DNA of 48,380 bases, from the NCBI GenBank assembly GCA_904420585.1, contig CAJFVX010000027.1, positions 1-48,380 of the forward strand, written 5' to 3'. This DNA comes from Candidatus Howiella intestinavium. GTDB lineage: Bacteria > Bacillota > Clostridia > Oscillospirales > Acutalibacteraceae. Positions 7,166 through 15,784 of this stretch are shown piece after piece. The notes below the pieces were generated by a model. That model worked only from the letters and a program-made list of their open reading frames with translations. It did no database searches and was not told where the DNA came from. Within the stretch, counting starts at the first letter, position 1. Each line of letters opens with the position of its first letter. A program made the position numbers and the translations under genes.

Positions 7166-10100
7166 ATGCAGAAAAAACATACCGGCAAGAGATGGACGCG
7201 CAGGTGCCTGTCGGCTGTATTGTCGGCGGCGCTGCTGCTGAGCGCGGCGCCTGTCAGTGCCGTGCTTGCGGCCGAACGCACCGGGAACGATTACTATGTT
7301 TCCAACCAGGGGGATTTGCTGGCCGAATCCTTTGAGACGCTGCCGCTGGGCGCCGTTCAGCCCTCCGGCTGGCTGCGGGATCAGCTGGAGCTGCAGCGGG
7401 ACGGCATCACCGGCGCCATGGAGGAATACGAAACCTACGGCTCCAATAGCGGCTGGCTGGGCGGCACGGGGGACAGCTGGGAAAAGGGCCCCTATTATGT
7501 CCGCGGCCTTGTGGCCCTGGCCTATACCCTGGACGACGACGAACTGAAGCAGAAGGCCCAGAAGTGGATCGACTGGTCTTTGGAAAGCCAGCGGGAAGAT
7601 GGATTTTTCGGCCCGGCGAATAATGCCGACTGGTGGGCGCGGATGCCCATGCTCATGGCCATCCGGGACTACTACGAGGCCACCGAGCTGGAAGGCAGCC
7701 CGGACGAACGGGTACTGCCCTTCTTCGAGAAATACTTTGCCTATCAGTTAGAGCAGCTGCCCGGCAATCCCCTGGATGCTGCCTGGGGTTCCGCCCGGGG
7801 CGGCGACAATATGGAGGTTCTCTACTGGTATTACAATAAGACTTACGATCCCGCCAACCCGGAGGACAGCGACTGGCTGCTGGATTTGGCCACCCTTATC
7901 GCCAGCCAGTGCAAGATGGGCGGGCAGTCTATCACCGATGCCCTGACCAACACCACCGTGCGGCAGCATGTGGTCAACACCTCCCAGTCTCTGAAGCAGC
8001 CGGTGCTGTATTACCAGCAGACGGGGGACATCGAGGATAAAAACGCCTTTGCCAACGCCCTTTTGAATATCAGCATTGACCACGGCCGCATTGACGATAT
8101 GCCCAACGCCGACGAGGGCGCGCGGGATAACAATCCCACCCGGGGCACCGAAACCTGCAGCATTGTGGAATCCATGCTGTCCACCGAAATCGCCGCCCGC
8201 ATCCTGGGCGACGCTGCTTTAGGTGACCGGCTGGAGGTGCTGGCCTATAACTCCCTGCCCGCCGCCTACGCCCCTGACTATCTGGGCAACGCCTATTACG
8301 TGCCCCAGAACCAGGTCATGGCCACTGCCGGCCGGCATGAGTTCGAGCAGGATCACGGCGACGACGCTTCATTTGGCGCCCCCAGCGGATACGAATGCTG
8401 TTTCCCCAACAACCACATGGGCTGGCCTAAATTTGTGCAGAGCATGTGGATGGCCACGCCGGACAACGGCCTTGCGGTGCTGGCCTACGGCCCCAATAGG
8501 GTGACGGCCCAGGTGGCGGGAGATAAGACCGCCGTTTTCCAGCAGGATACCACCTATCCCTTCGATGAGGCCATCGTTATCACCTATGCCGGCGAGGACG
8601 CCTCTTTCCCTGTACAGCTGCGCATCCCCGCATGGTGCGAGAATCCGGCAATCCGGGTGAACGGGGAAGAGCAGACCGGTATGGTATCCGGTTCCTACTT
8701 CACCCTGAACAGGGACTGGACGGAAGGCGATACCATCGAAATCGAATTTCCCATGACCATTGACGTGGATACAGAGTATCACAACGCCCTGTCGGTACAG
8801 CGCGGCCCCCTGCTTTACTCCTTGAAAATCGAGCAGGAGTGGCGGGAGTACACCCCTGAAACCAACAGCATGCGGGGCATTAACATCACGCCCCAGGGCG
8901 GTCTGAAAAACCGGGAGGTTTATCCCTTAAGCGACTGGAACTACGGCTTGATTGTGGACGAAGAGAATCCGGAATCCTCCTTTACGGTAGTGGAAAACAA
9001 CACCGAGTTGGCCCAGCAGCCCTTTGATGTGGACACAGCGCCGGTTGTGCTCAAGGCCCAGGGACAGCTGATTCCCGAATGGACGCTGGACGGCAACATT
9101 CCCAGCACCTTAGGATACGGCGCCATTGCCTATGATGAATCCCTGGTGGAGGAAATCGAGCTGATTCCCTTTGGCTGCGGGCGGCTGCGCATCAGCCAGT
9201 TCCCAAAAATCGGGAAATGCGATACGGAAAATATCGTCTTTGACGAGGTGCATACCTTCGAACTGGACGGCGATACCGTGCAGGAGATTACAAACGTTAT
9301 CGTGCCGGAGGCCGCCGAATATAATATGACGGTTTATTATTCCGGCCGCGGGGAAGTACAGTTCCGCCTGAACAACAAGGAACAGGGCGCGGTCTCTCTG
9401 GATGGCTCCGGTGAGTATACCGTCACCGGGCTGAAAGCCTTGATTTCCGACAGCAGCTTCCAGTTTACCGGCGAGCATTACAACAATATCCGCTTTATCG
9501 GAGAGCCGCGGGTAACCATCGAACGGGTGGTTATCACACCGGTGGATGCAGTGGATGAAATCACGGTAAACTCTGTTATCCCGAAGGCGGGGGCCTTTAC
9601 GGTCAGCACCAACCTGACCCGGGAAATCGCTCCCTATACCATTGAATACGGCACGGAGCCGGGAAAATACACCCACACGGCCTCCGGCTTCCACGGTACC
9701 GATGCTACCATCACCGGTCTTGCCGCCGGCACCTACTATTTCCGCATTACGGCTCTGCTGGGCGAAGAAAAGCTGGTAACCGAGGAACAAACCGTGACGG
9801 TGGAAAGCGAATCTACACCTTCCTTAGGAGATGGGGTAGAGCCTGACAGGGAAATTGCCGACGATTTCTCCGACCCGGAATATTCGGAAACCATCTGGCA
9901 GAAATACGGTGCTGTAGACAAGGAAAATTTCACCGACGGTATGTTTGTTTTCGGGGATGACGCCCAGACCAAGGCGGCTATCACGGGCGGGGAAACCTGG
10001 CAGGATTACGCTGTAGAAGCTGACATTACCGTCACAGCCCAAAAAGGCGACAACAGCAATGCCGGCATCATTTTCCGGGCTACCAATATCAGCGCCGGCC

Positions 10101-11140
10101 CCGACAGCTACAATGGATATTACATCGGCGTAAAGAACGGATGGGCTCTAATAGGCCGTGCCGACGGCGGCTGGATGCCCTTACAGACGGTGGCCATTTC
10201 CAATGAAAACAGCCATCATGTAAAGGTTCTCGTCAGCGGTACCTATATGCAGTTCTACGTGGACGGCGAGCTTATCTACGCTATGAACGACAAGACCTAT
10301 TCCACCGGCACGGTTGGGCTTCGTTCCTATGAGCAGCCCTTTACCGCTGATAATTTCTCGGTGCATCCCCTGACGGATGAAGAAAAGGAATTGATGCTTG
10401 CCGATAGCAGCCCCAAGAGCTTTGCTATTACCGCCGAGCGCTCCAAGGGAATCGCCCAGGTGACCTATCCCACCCAAGGATCCGGCACCTATGTTATCGA
10501 ATACGGCACAGAGCCCGGTGTCTATACCCATGCGGTGTACGACCTGCAGCCCAACGGCATGCAGATGGATAAAACCTCCATCAGCGGTTTGGACGACGGC
10601 CAGACCTATTACCTGCGCATGCATGCGCTGAACGGAACCCGTGTTTTTGCCACATCCGAAGAGATCGTGCTGGAAGGGGAGATACAGCCTGCCGATCCGC
10701 CCACCGGCCTTGTGGCTGTAGCCACTTCTGCCGCTGGCGCTAAAGATGGAAAAATTACCGGCGTGGATGAAACCATGGAATACCGGGCAGAAGGGCAGAG
10801 CGAATATACAGCCTGCACCGGTACGGAGATCACCGGGCTTGCTGCCGGGACCTACTATGTCAGAGTCAAGGCGTCTGACACACATCTTGCCTCTGAAGAT
10901 GTCCGTCTGGTAGTGGAAGAGGGAAGTGAAATTGTTGTCATCAAGGGTGATTACGACGGAAACGGTTGGGTAGATATTGTAGATGTCATGTCTACCTGCC
11001 GTGTTCTGGCCCGCTCGAATACGGGAGATTTGCCAGACCCGGAAGAACTGGCGGCTGTGGACATGAACGAAGATGAGAAGATTGACATTCAGGACATTAT
11101 GTTAATCTGCCGGCTTATCGCCGCCAATAATGCAAAATAA
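7166..11140 (+). CDS. Secreted GH127-like beta-L-arabinofuranosidase with dockerin
   Basis: A 1,324-aa multidomain enzyme. ATG 7166 was chosen for the SD GAAAGGA about 8 nt upstream and the signal peptide (basic start, LSAVLSAALLLSAAPVSAVL, cut near AAER). Residues ~45-600 form a DUF1680/GH127-family catalytic domain. E329 and C331 (GTETCS), with C411 and C412 (GYECCFPN), match the Zn-binding Glu/Cys set and nucleophilic Cys of Bifidobacterium HypBA1. Then come FN3-like domains (~795-885, ~1082-1170) flanking a concanavalin-A-like domain (~896-1075), a third beta-sandwich repeat (~1175-1255), and a type I dockerin (~1260-1324) with two calcium loops (DYDGNGWVDIVD, DMNEDEKIDIQD). It likely removes L-arabinofuranose from plant glycans while docked on a cohesin scaffold. 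Substrate unproven. Confidence 0.9.
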   Translation: MQKKHTGKRWTRRCLSAVLSAALLLSAAPVSAVLAAERTGNDYYVSNQGDLLAESFETLPLGAVQPSGWLRDQLELQRDGITGAMEEYETYGSNSGWLGGTGDSWEKGPYYVRGLVALAYTLDDDELKQKAQKWIDWSLESQREDGFFGPANNADWWARMPMLMAIRDYYEATELEGSPDERVLPFFEKYFAYQLEQLPGNPLDAAWGSARGGDNMEVLYWYYNKTYDPANPEDSDWLLDLATLIASQCKMGGQSITDALTNTTVRQHVVNTSQSLKQPVLYYQQTGDIEDKNAFANALLNISIDHGRIDDMPNADEGARDNNPTRGTETCSIVESMLSTEIAARILGDAALGDRLEVLAYNSLPAAYAPDYLGNAYYVPQNQVMATAGRHEFEQDHGDDASFGAPSGYECCFPNNHMGWPKFVQSMWMATPDNGLAVLAYGPNRVTAQVAGDKTAVFQQDTTYPFDEAIVITYAGEDASFPVQLRIPAWCENPAIRVNGEEQTGMVSGSYFTLNRDWTEGDTIEIEFPMTIDVDTEYHNALSVQRGPLLYSLKIEQEWREYTPETNSMRGINITPQGGLKNREVYPLSDWNYGLIVDEENPESSFTVVENNTELAQQPFDVDTAPVVLKAQGQLIPEWTLDGNIPSTLGYGAIAYDESLVEEIELIPFGCGRLRISQFPKIGKCDTENIVFDEVHTFELDGDTVQEITNVIVPEAAEYNMTVYYSGRGEVQFRLNNKEQGAVSLDGSGEYTVTGLKALISDSSFQFTGEHYNNIRFIGEPRVTIERVVITPVDAVDEITVNSVIPKAGAFTVSTNLTREIAPYTIEYGTEPGKYTHTASGFHGTDATITGLAAGTYYFRITALLGEEKLVTEEQTVTVESESTPSLGDGVEPDREIADDFSDPEYSETIWQKYGAVDKENFTDGMFVFGDDAQTKAAITGGETWQDYAVEADITVTAQKGDNSNAGIIFRATNISAGPDSYNGYYIGVKNGWALIGRADGGWMPLQTVAISNENSHHVKVLVSGTYMQFYVDGELIYAMNDKTYSTGTVGLRSYEQPFTADNFSVHPLTDEEKELMLADSSPKSFAITAERSKGIAQVTYPTQGSGTYVIEYGTEPGVYTHAVYDLQPNGMQMDKTSISGLDDGQTYYLRMHALNGTRVFATSEEIVLEGEIQPADPPTGLVAVATSAAGAKDGKITGVDETMEYRAEGQSEYTACTGTEITGLAAGTYYVRVKASDTHLASEDVRLVVEEGSEIVVIKGDYDGNGWVDIVDVMSTCRVLARSNTGDLPDPEELAAVDMNEDEKIDIQDIMLICRLIAANNAK

Positions 11141-11186
11141 ACCGGCCTGGACAGAAAGACCGTTGTGCAGCCGGCAGTGTAACAGA

Positions 11187-11223
11187 AGGGCCCCCGATTG
11201 CTGTATGTGCAGTCGGGGGCCCT
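11187..11223. terminator. GC-rich hairpin between convergent genes
   Basis: AGGGCCCCCGA (11187-11197) and TCGGGGGCCCT (11213-11223) form a perfect 11-bp stem. The T-tract is poor on the plus strand and modest on the minus strand (TTCTGTT). It sits between the GH127 and GNAT stops and probably ends both transcripts. Confidence 0.75.
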
Positions 11224-11242
11224 CGCGTACAGTATTTCGGCT

Positions 11243-12016
11243 TTATAATCCCAGATTCATTTTTTCCACAAATGCCGATTCCTTTGCGGTGATTTCCACC
11301 CAGGCAGGCTTATAGCCGCATTTTAAAGCATTGCGCACCGACGGCAGGTTGGACCAGGCCGCACAGTAAAAAGGCACCTTGCCGGCCGCCAGGATTTCCT
11401 GCGTCAGCCGGCTGGTCAGCGCCGCCGCAATCCCTTGCCGGCGGTAATCCGGCAGAACGTCTATGCCGATTTGCCGCATATCCGCGCAGTCGGCCGAGCA
11501 GCCCGCCAGTCCCACAAGCCGGTCTCCGTCGTAGGCGCCGGCAGCCAGGACGTCCAATTCCTTTCGTTTTTCACACAGGGCGTTGGACCAGGCGGGAAGG
11601 TATAGCTCTGCAAAATCCGACGGATGCAGCAGACGAATTTCATAGGGGCAGGCAAGCGACCGGAGATGGTTTACATCCGGCAGAAAATATTCTGCCATAA
11701 AACAGACCCGCAGTCCGAAATTCCGCAGGGACTCGTCCAGAACGTGGAGATTGGGGGTTTCAAAGCAATGGGGGACGGTATAGGTATCCAGATATTTTTG
11801 GACTGCCGGGATGATTTCCGGCTGCACGGAGGCAACGATATTGCGCCCGTAGGAAACCAAATCACAGGAAAAGGGAAGGGCCAGATATTTTCTGGCATCG
11901 GGGTGCGGTTTGGATATAACAATTTTATTTGTCTCTTCCAAAAAGTCCTCCGGCCGGCAGCCGCTGTCCACTGCCGACTGCCCCAGGGCAATCCGCCAAA
12001 TATCCTGATTGGTCAA
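11243..12016 (-). CDS. GNAT family N-acetyltransferase
   Basis: A 257-aa protein. The C-terminal half is a GNAT domain: IGIDVLPDYRRQGIAAALTS carries the acetyl-CoA binding loop (RRQGIA), and SNLPSVRNALKCGYKPAW is the usual closing segment. The N-terminal ~130 residues are an extra domain of unclear role. The start is TTG 12016, preceded by AAAGGAAGG at a good distance. The frame extends further upstream but would run inside the PHP gene. Last gene of the minus-strand operon, 17 nt after the PHP stop. The acetyl acceptor is unknown. Confidence 0.82.
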   Translation of the reverse strand: MTNQDIWRIALGQSAVDSGCRPEDFLEETNKIVISKPHPDARKYLALPFSCDLVSYGRNIVASVQPEIIPAVQKYLDTYTVPHCFETPNLHVLDESLRNFGLRVCFMAEYFLPDVNHLRSLACPYEIRLLHPSDFAELYLPAWSNALCEKRKELDVLAAGAYDGDRLVGLAGCSADCADMRQIGIDVLPDYRRQGIAAALTSRLTQEILAAGKVPFYCAAWSNLPSVRNALKCGYKPAWVEITAKESAFVEKMNLGL

Positions 12017-12033
12017 AATATATCCTTCCTTTC

Positions 12034-12774
12034 TCACACATCCTGCGCACGGCTCCAGGTGCATCCGTTTCGCAGGGCCTCTATAATGGCAGCCGGTGAA
12101 TTGTCCGAAGCTTCTATCCAGGGTCCGGCCGGACGGATCTGTTCCAGGTAGTGCGCGTCTGAGCTGCACAAAAGCGGCATACTGCCCAGAACGGGATAAC
12201 GGGCCACCAGTTCCTCTGCATTTCCGTTTGCGGATATTTCAGCCGCCTGAAAGCCGAATTCCGGCGGGAAATCTCCCAGGCTGGCCAGGATGCTGTAGGC
12301 ATTTTTGTCAATATGCGCCGGAAAACAGAATCCGTCATAGTCCCGCAGCAAATCCACAATTTCTGCCAGACTGATATCAGCGGCATTGATAAGCAGCTTG
12401 GAGAGCGTTCCGGTTATCCCATCGCCGGCGTCCATTATCCACTGTTCCCCAAAAATATCCGGACGGTTATCTATGGCCGGCAGCCGGCTGTATACCAGTG
12501 TGTCGAAGGCCAGGGCATTCTCCAGGGCAGGGAAGAGGCAGACCACATGCGCTTCCTCCGAGGTGGTCAGTTCCATACCAGGCACCACAGCAATCCCCGC
12601 CTCTTTGCCTACCTCCATGGCGGCCGGGCAGTTTAAGCAGGTGTTGTGGTCGGTCAGGGCGATAACGTCCATTCCCTGCAGAGCAGCCATCTGTACCAGG
12701 TTATAAGGCGTCATGTCCTCGCTTCCACAGGGACTCAGGCAGGAGTGGAGGTGAAAGTCGTAGTACAGCTGCAT
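12034..12774 (-). CDS. PHP domain phosphoesterase
   Basis: A 246-aa protein with PHP metal-binding motifs: DFHLHSCLSPCG near the N-terminus, ALTDHNTCLN, GMELTTSEEAHVVCLF, FPAHIDKNAYS and SSDAHYLEQI near the C-terminus. PHP domains hydrolyse phosphate esters with two or three metals. Relatives of this size are mostly uncharacterised, and some are trans-lesion or nucleotide phosphatases. ATG 12774 has SD AAAGGAG at good spacing. The gene belongs to the hydrogenase-like operon, about 100 nt after the DRTGG gene. A role in producing or removing a phosphorylated signal is speculation. Confidence 0.85.
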   Translation of the reverse strand: MQLYYDFHLHSCLSPCGSEDMTPYNLVQMAALQGMDVIALTDHNTCLNCPAAMEVGKEAGIAVVPGMELTTSEEAHVVCLFPALENALAFDTLVYSRLPAIDNRPDIFGEQWIMDAGDGITGTLSKLLINAADISLAEIVDLLRDYDGFCFPAHIDKNAYSILASLGDFPPEFGFQAAEISANGNAEELVARYPVLGSMPLLCSSDAHYLEQIRPAGPWIEASDNSPAAIIEALRNGCTWSRAQDV

Positions 12775-12874
12775 AAAAGGACTCCTTTCCTCCCGGACAG
12801 GCCCGGGAAGCTCCTTTATAACGCATGCAATCCGCCCCAAGGAGCGGATTGCATCCAAACTTGGTTTTTACGCC

Positions 12875-13201
12875 TTAAAGCAGAGCGCCCAGCTTACAGC
12901 ATAGGGTAAAGGTATCCTCTTTACTTCGATAAACGGGAACCTCCTGCTGTATGGCCCGGGCCTTTGCGTCGTCGTCCAGCGCCGCGCTCTCCGACAGGAT
13001 AATGCAGGCTACGTCCGCCAGCACCGCCACCGCCACCGCATTCAGATTTCCCATCACTGTAATCCAGGCGTCGCCCTCAGCGGCCCGGCCCATAACCCAG
13101 CTGAGCAAGTCCCCGCAGTAGCCGCCGGTTACCTGCCGGTCGTCCCCCTCCGAAACCAAAACTTCCAAATGCAGCTTTTCCGCCAGTTCCGCAACCGTCA
13201 T
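12875..13201 (-). CDS. DRTGG domain protein (distal copy)
   Basis: A 108-aa single-domain protein of the DRTGG type (VTGGYCGDLLSWVMGRAAEG, then WITVMGNLNAVAVAVLADVA, IILSESAALDD). DRTGG domains are found beside CBS pairs, in phosphotransacetylase-like and HPr kinase-like proteins, and are thought to bind a small ligand. The gene overlaps the end of the Fe-S gene by 4 nt, so the two are translationally coupled. A second DRTGG gene opens the same operon. The function is not established. Confidence 0.8.
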   Translation of the reverse strand: MTVAELAEKLHLEVLVSEGDDRQVTGGYCGDLLSWVMGRAAEGDAWITVMGNLNAVAVAVLADVACIILSESAALDDDAKARAIQQEVPVYRSKEDTFTLCCKLGALL

Positions 13202-14505
13202 TCCGCTTCCTCTTTTCTATAGTCTTCCACCGCATCCAGGCCGGTCAGGGAAGCGGCCAGGGCGCGTACCTGCTCCCGCAGGCGGAATACGCAGTCATTT
13301 TCGTTGGCTACGCCCCGCACAATATCCTCGGCCAGGGCGCGGCAGGTGGGCGCGCCGCAGGAACCGCAGTCCAGCCCCGGCAGCCGCTCATGAATGGCGC
13401 TGATTTCGCGCATCATGCGCATGGATTCGTTCAGATCATCCGCCAGCCGCATGACCGGCGCTTCTTCCAGCGGTTCGCTCCAGTACATTTCCTCCGGCAC
13501 ACGACCGGTGGACAGATGGTTCTCGGATACGGGGAGGTATTTGCGCAGCAGCTGAATCCGGGCCTTGGCCACATAGGGGTTTTCCACCGTCAGAACCCCG
13601 CCCACGCAGCCGCCGGCACAGGCGTCCAGTTCGATAAAATGCACATCGTCCAGCTTGCCGTCTTCCACCTCTTCCAAAACCTTGATAACGTTTTCCATGC
13701 CGTCGGCCGCCAGATAGTGATTGTCCAGCAGGGCAGCCGCTTCGCCGCCGCTGCCGGCCCAGCTGACGCCGATAAGCCCGCTGCGTGCCAAGGGCTCCGG
13801 CTGGTCGATTTTATTCATACAGCTGATAAGCTTGGGGTAGATTTCGCTGATGGCCAGCGCCCCGTCCACCGCCGACTTTTCACAGCCGATAGGCCGTTTG
13901 ATATCCGTGACCTTGGCAGGGCAGGGGGAGATAAAGAATATGCCGATTTCCTCCGTAGGCAGTCCCGTTTTTTCCATAGCCTCCTGCCGGGCCATGCGCG
14001 CGGCCGTTTCCATGGGGGAAAGCAGGGGAAGAACATGCTCACATAACTCCGGGAAACGCACACGGATCAGGCGTTCTACCACCGGGCAGGCCGATGAGAT
14101 AATGGGATACTGCAGGGAACCCTCCTGCATTTTCAGCCGGGTGGCCTCCGAAACCAGTTCGGCTGCCCGGGAAACTTCGAATACATCGTCAAACCCCATA
14201 TGCTTAAGGGCGGTGAGCACATAGTCAATATCATCCAAATTATTGACCTGCCCGTACAGGGTAGGGGCGGGCATAGCAATTTTATATGTATAATCCTCGA
14301 TCATCTGCAGCGGATCATATACTGCCTTCTTGGCATGATGAGGGCATACGCGGATGCATTCGCCGCAGTCCACACACAGTTCAGACAGGATAACGGCCTT
14401 CCCATTGCGCACCCGGATGGCCTGGGTGGGACATCGCTTGACGCAGTGGATACAGCCTTTGCATTTGTCGCTGTCCAGCGTAACCGAATGAAAACTCAAA
14501 TCCAA
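13198..14505 (-). CDS. [FeFe]-hydrogenase-like Fe-S protein, putative sensory type
   Basis: A 435-aa protein. Two ferredoxin [4Fe-4S] motifs come first (C15-C18-C21-C25, C44-C47-C50-C54). A hydrogenase large-subunit C-terminal domain follows, then a CxxCGAPxC domain (C380, C383, C388, C405). The four H-cluster-type cysteines are present: C140 (SSACP), C195 (SPCPAK), C296 and C300 (DACAGGC). The residue before C140 is Ala139, where catalytic enzymes have the proton-transfer Cys (TSCCP). The same Cys-to-Ala change is known in sensory hydrogenases such as Thermoanaerobacter HydS. I infer a redox or H2 sensor rather than a turnover enzyme. I chose TTG 14505 for an AGTGGTG SD 7 nt upstream; TTG 14526 would add 7 residues. 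Confidence 0.82.
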   Translation of the reverse strand: MDLSFHSVTLDSDKCKGCIHCVKRCPTQAIRVRNGKAVILSELCVDCGECIRVCPHHAKKAVYDPLQMIEDYTYKIAMPAPTLYGQVNNLDDIDYVLTALKHMGFDDVFEVSRAAELVSEATRLKMQEGSLQYPIISSACPVVERLIRVRFPELCEHVLPLLSPMETAARMARQEAMEKTGLPTEEIGIFFISPCPAKVTDIKRPIGCEKSAVDGALAISEIYPKLISCMNKIDQPEPLARSGLIGVSWAGSGGEAAALLDNHYLAADGMENVIKVLEEVEDGKLDDVHFIELDACAGGCVGGVLTVENPYVAKARIQLLRKYLPVSENHLSTGRVPEEMYWSEPLEEAPVMRLADDLNESMRMMREISAIHERLPGLDCGSCGAPTCRALAEDIVRGVANENDCVFRLREQVRALAASLTGLDAVEDYRKEEAE

Positions 14506-14561
14506 CCTGAAACACCACTTTTCCAAGACGACGGAAACCCATAAAAACCGAAAAGGGGAGA

Positions 14562-14987
14562 TTAGCGATTCTGCACCGCCATATATACCGTAGTACCCAC
14601 GCCGATTTCGGTATCGATTTTCATATCGTCGGTATACTTCTTAATATTGGGCAGGCCCATCCCTGCGCCAAACCCCAGAGAACGGACATTATCCGGAGCG
14701 GTGGAATACCCCTCCTGCATGGCCAGTTCCACATTGGGGATACCCGGACCGTGGTCCCGCAGCCACATCTGGATACAGTCCGGCGCTATTTCCACGTCAA
14801 TTTCTCCGCCGCCGGCGTGGATGACCATGTTGATTTCACCCTCATACATGGCAATGGAAACCCTGCGGACCGTGTCGGAGGAAAAACCGATTTTTTTGAG
14901 GGTACGCTTGGTCTGCCCGGAGGCTTCGCCTGCGCGGGTAAAATCGTCCCCGGGAACGTCAAAATGCAGCTTAATTATATCCGCCAT
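14562..14987 (-). CDS. RsbW/SpoIIAB-like ATP-binding protein
   Basis: A 141-aa GHKL ATPase domain with an N-box (EGEINMVIHA), G1 box (RDHGPGIPNVE) and G2 region (GFGAGMGLPNIKKYTDD). This is the size and build of anti-sigma-factor kinases such as RsbW/SpoIIAB and of stand-alone histidine-kinase-like ATPases. No partner anti-sigma antagonist (STAS) or sigma gene is adjacent. Its start overlaps the stop of the DRTGG gene (TGATG), so the two are coupled, and the Fe-S sensor follows after about 56 nt. It probably passes a signal from the sensor by phosphorylation or sequestration; target unknown. Confidence 0.85.
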   Translation of the reverse strand: MADIIKLHFDVPGDDFTRAGEASGQTKRTLKKIGFSSDTVRRVSIAMYEGEINMVIHAGGGEIDVEIAPDCIQMWLRDHGPGIPNVELAMQEGYSTAPDNVRSLGFGAGMGLPNIKKYTDDMKIDTEIGVGTTVYMAVQNR

Positions 14988-15337
14988 CAGATATCGCAGC
15001 CCCCTCGCAGGCCATTATCATAAAGCAAACCGCAGGCCGTAAACATTCTGTAAGGGGTTTTCATAAGGACAATATCCCGGTCACGCGCCAAATCGATCAC
15101 CGACTCATCGGGGACCTTTCCGCGCACAAATACTATACAGCGCATATCCATCATTTCCGCCGTGCGCACAACCTGAGGATTAATGAGACCTGTCAGCAGT
15201 ACCGACTGATCCTTTACAAAGGCGAGCACATCGCTCATCATGTCTGAACCGCAGGCAGTATGCACCTCGGTGTCCAGAAGCTCCTCGCAGCAAATAACCT
15301 CAGCTTTCAGAATTTCTTTTATATCTTTGACCGTCAT
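14987..15337 (-). CDS. DRTGG domain protein (proximal copy)
   Basis: A 116-aa single-domain protein with a DRTGG-like core (ACGSDMMSDVLAFVKDQSVL, LLTGLINPQVVRTAEMMDMR, CIVFVRGKVPDESVIDLA). SD AGGGGGT lies about 8 nt before ATG 15337. First gene of the operon, directly behind a TTGTAA/TATAAT promoter. In other Clostridia and in Thermotogae such proteins travel with the ATPase and hydrogenase-like genes seen here (recalled from general knowledge). Biochemical role unknown. Confidence 0.82.
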   Translation of the reverse strand: MTVKDIKEILKAEVICCEELLDTEVHTACGSDMMSDVLAFVKDQSVLLTGLINPQVVRTAEMMDMRCIVFVRGKVPDESVIDLARDRDIVLMKTPYRMFTACGLLYDNGLRGGCDI

Positions 15338-15384
15338 GTTCGATACCCCCTAAATAAATCGAGGAGTTGTTGTGAATTTTATAT

Positions 15385-15414
15385 ATTATAACACATGCGT
15401 ATACGGGGTTACAA
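15385..15414 (-). promoter_or_regulatory. Putative promoter of the hydrogenase-like signalling operon
   Basis: On the minus strand TTGTAA (15414-15409), 18 nt, TATAAT (15390-15385). It lies about 47 nt before the first ATG. It should drive the whole run from the proximal DRTGG gene to GNAT, since no terminator is seen between those genes. Confidence 0.6.
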
Positions 15415-15687
15415 GAGATTTCTGCAAAAGCATCTGCAATCCTTTGTAGGTTTGTCAAACATCTTGAACAGGGAGAGAATGAAGGAAAGCAGCAAGTCTA
15501 TTGCAGAGCCTGCTGCAGAAGGTTTATTTGTGCTTTTTTCGGTAATCATAACCATAATTATACAGAAGATGGAATAACCGCCATAACGGTGGATAGACTG
15601 CCATGGCTGGCGCCGATTCGGGAACAAAAGAGACACGCCGCACAAAATACAGGTGGCAAGCGCTATGCTGTTGTTTATTTTGGTAAA
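15415..15687. other. Intergenic region without a supported gene
   Basis: This is most of a ~450-bp gap between two divergent transcription units. Small open frames exist on both strands, including a hydrophobic ~96-codon minus frame opening with TTG at 15699 and a 60-codon plus frame. None has a good SD or a recognisable product. Short imperfect palindromes are present, but I see no RNA gene. Confidence 0.5.
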
Positions 15688-15717
15688 TTGACGGGTCAAT
15701 CGGGAGTATGTTATACT
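15688..15717 (+). promoter_or_regulatory. Putative promoter of the flavodiiron gene
   Basis: TTGACG (15688-15693), 18 nt, TATACT (15712-15717). The -35 is embedded in a 12-bp palindrome, TTGACGGGTCAA (15688-15699), which could be a regulator site. The expected start near 15724 leaves about 60 nt to the ATG. Confidence 0.6.
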
Positions 15718-15784
15718 TATAACAAACTTTTGAGGCCGGTGTGTCAGCCGGTTTCCCAGGAAAACGGAAAAGGAGTTGAAGTCA

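Noticed and set aside
15395..15699. Small hydrophobic open frames on both strands in the flavodiiron upstream region
   Set aside because: No SD, no family resemblance, non-ATG start on minus, and composition typical of intergenic DNA.
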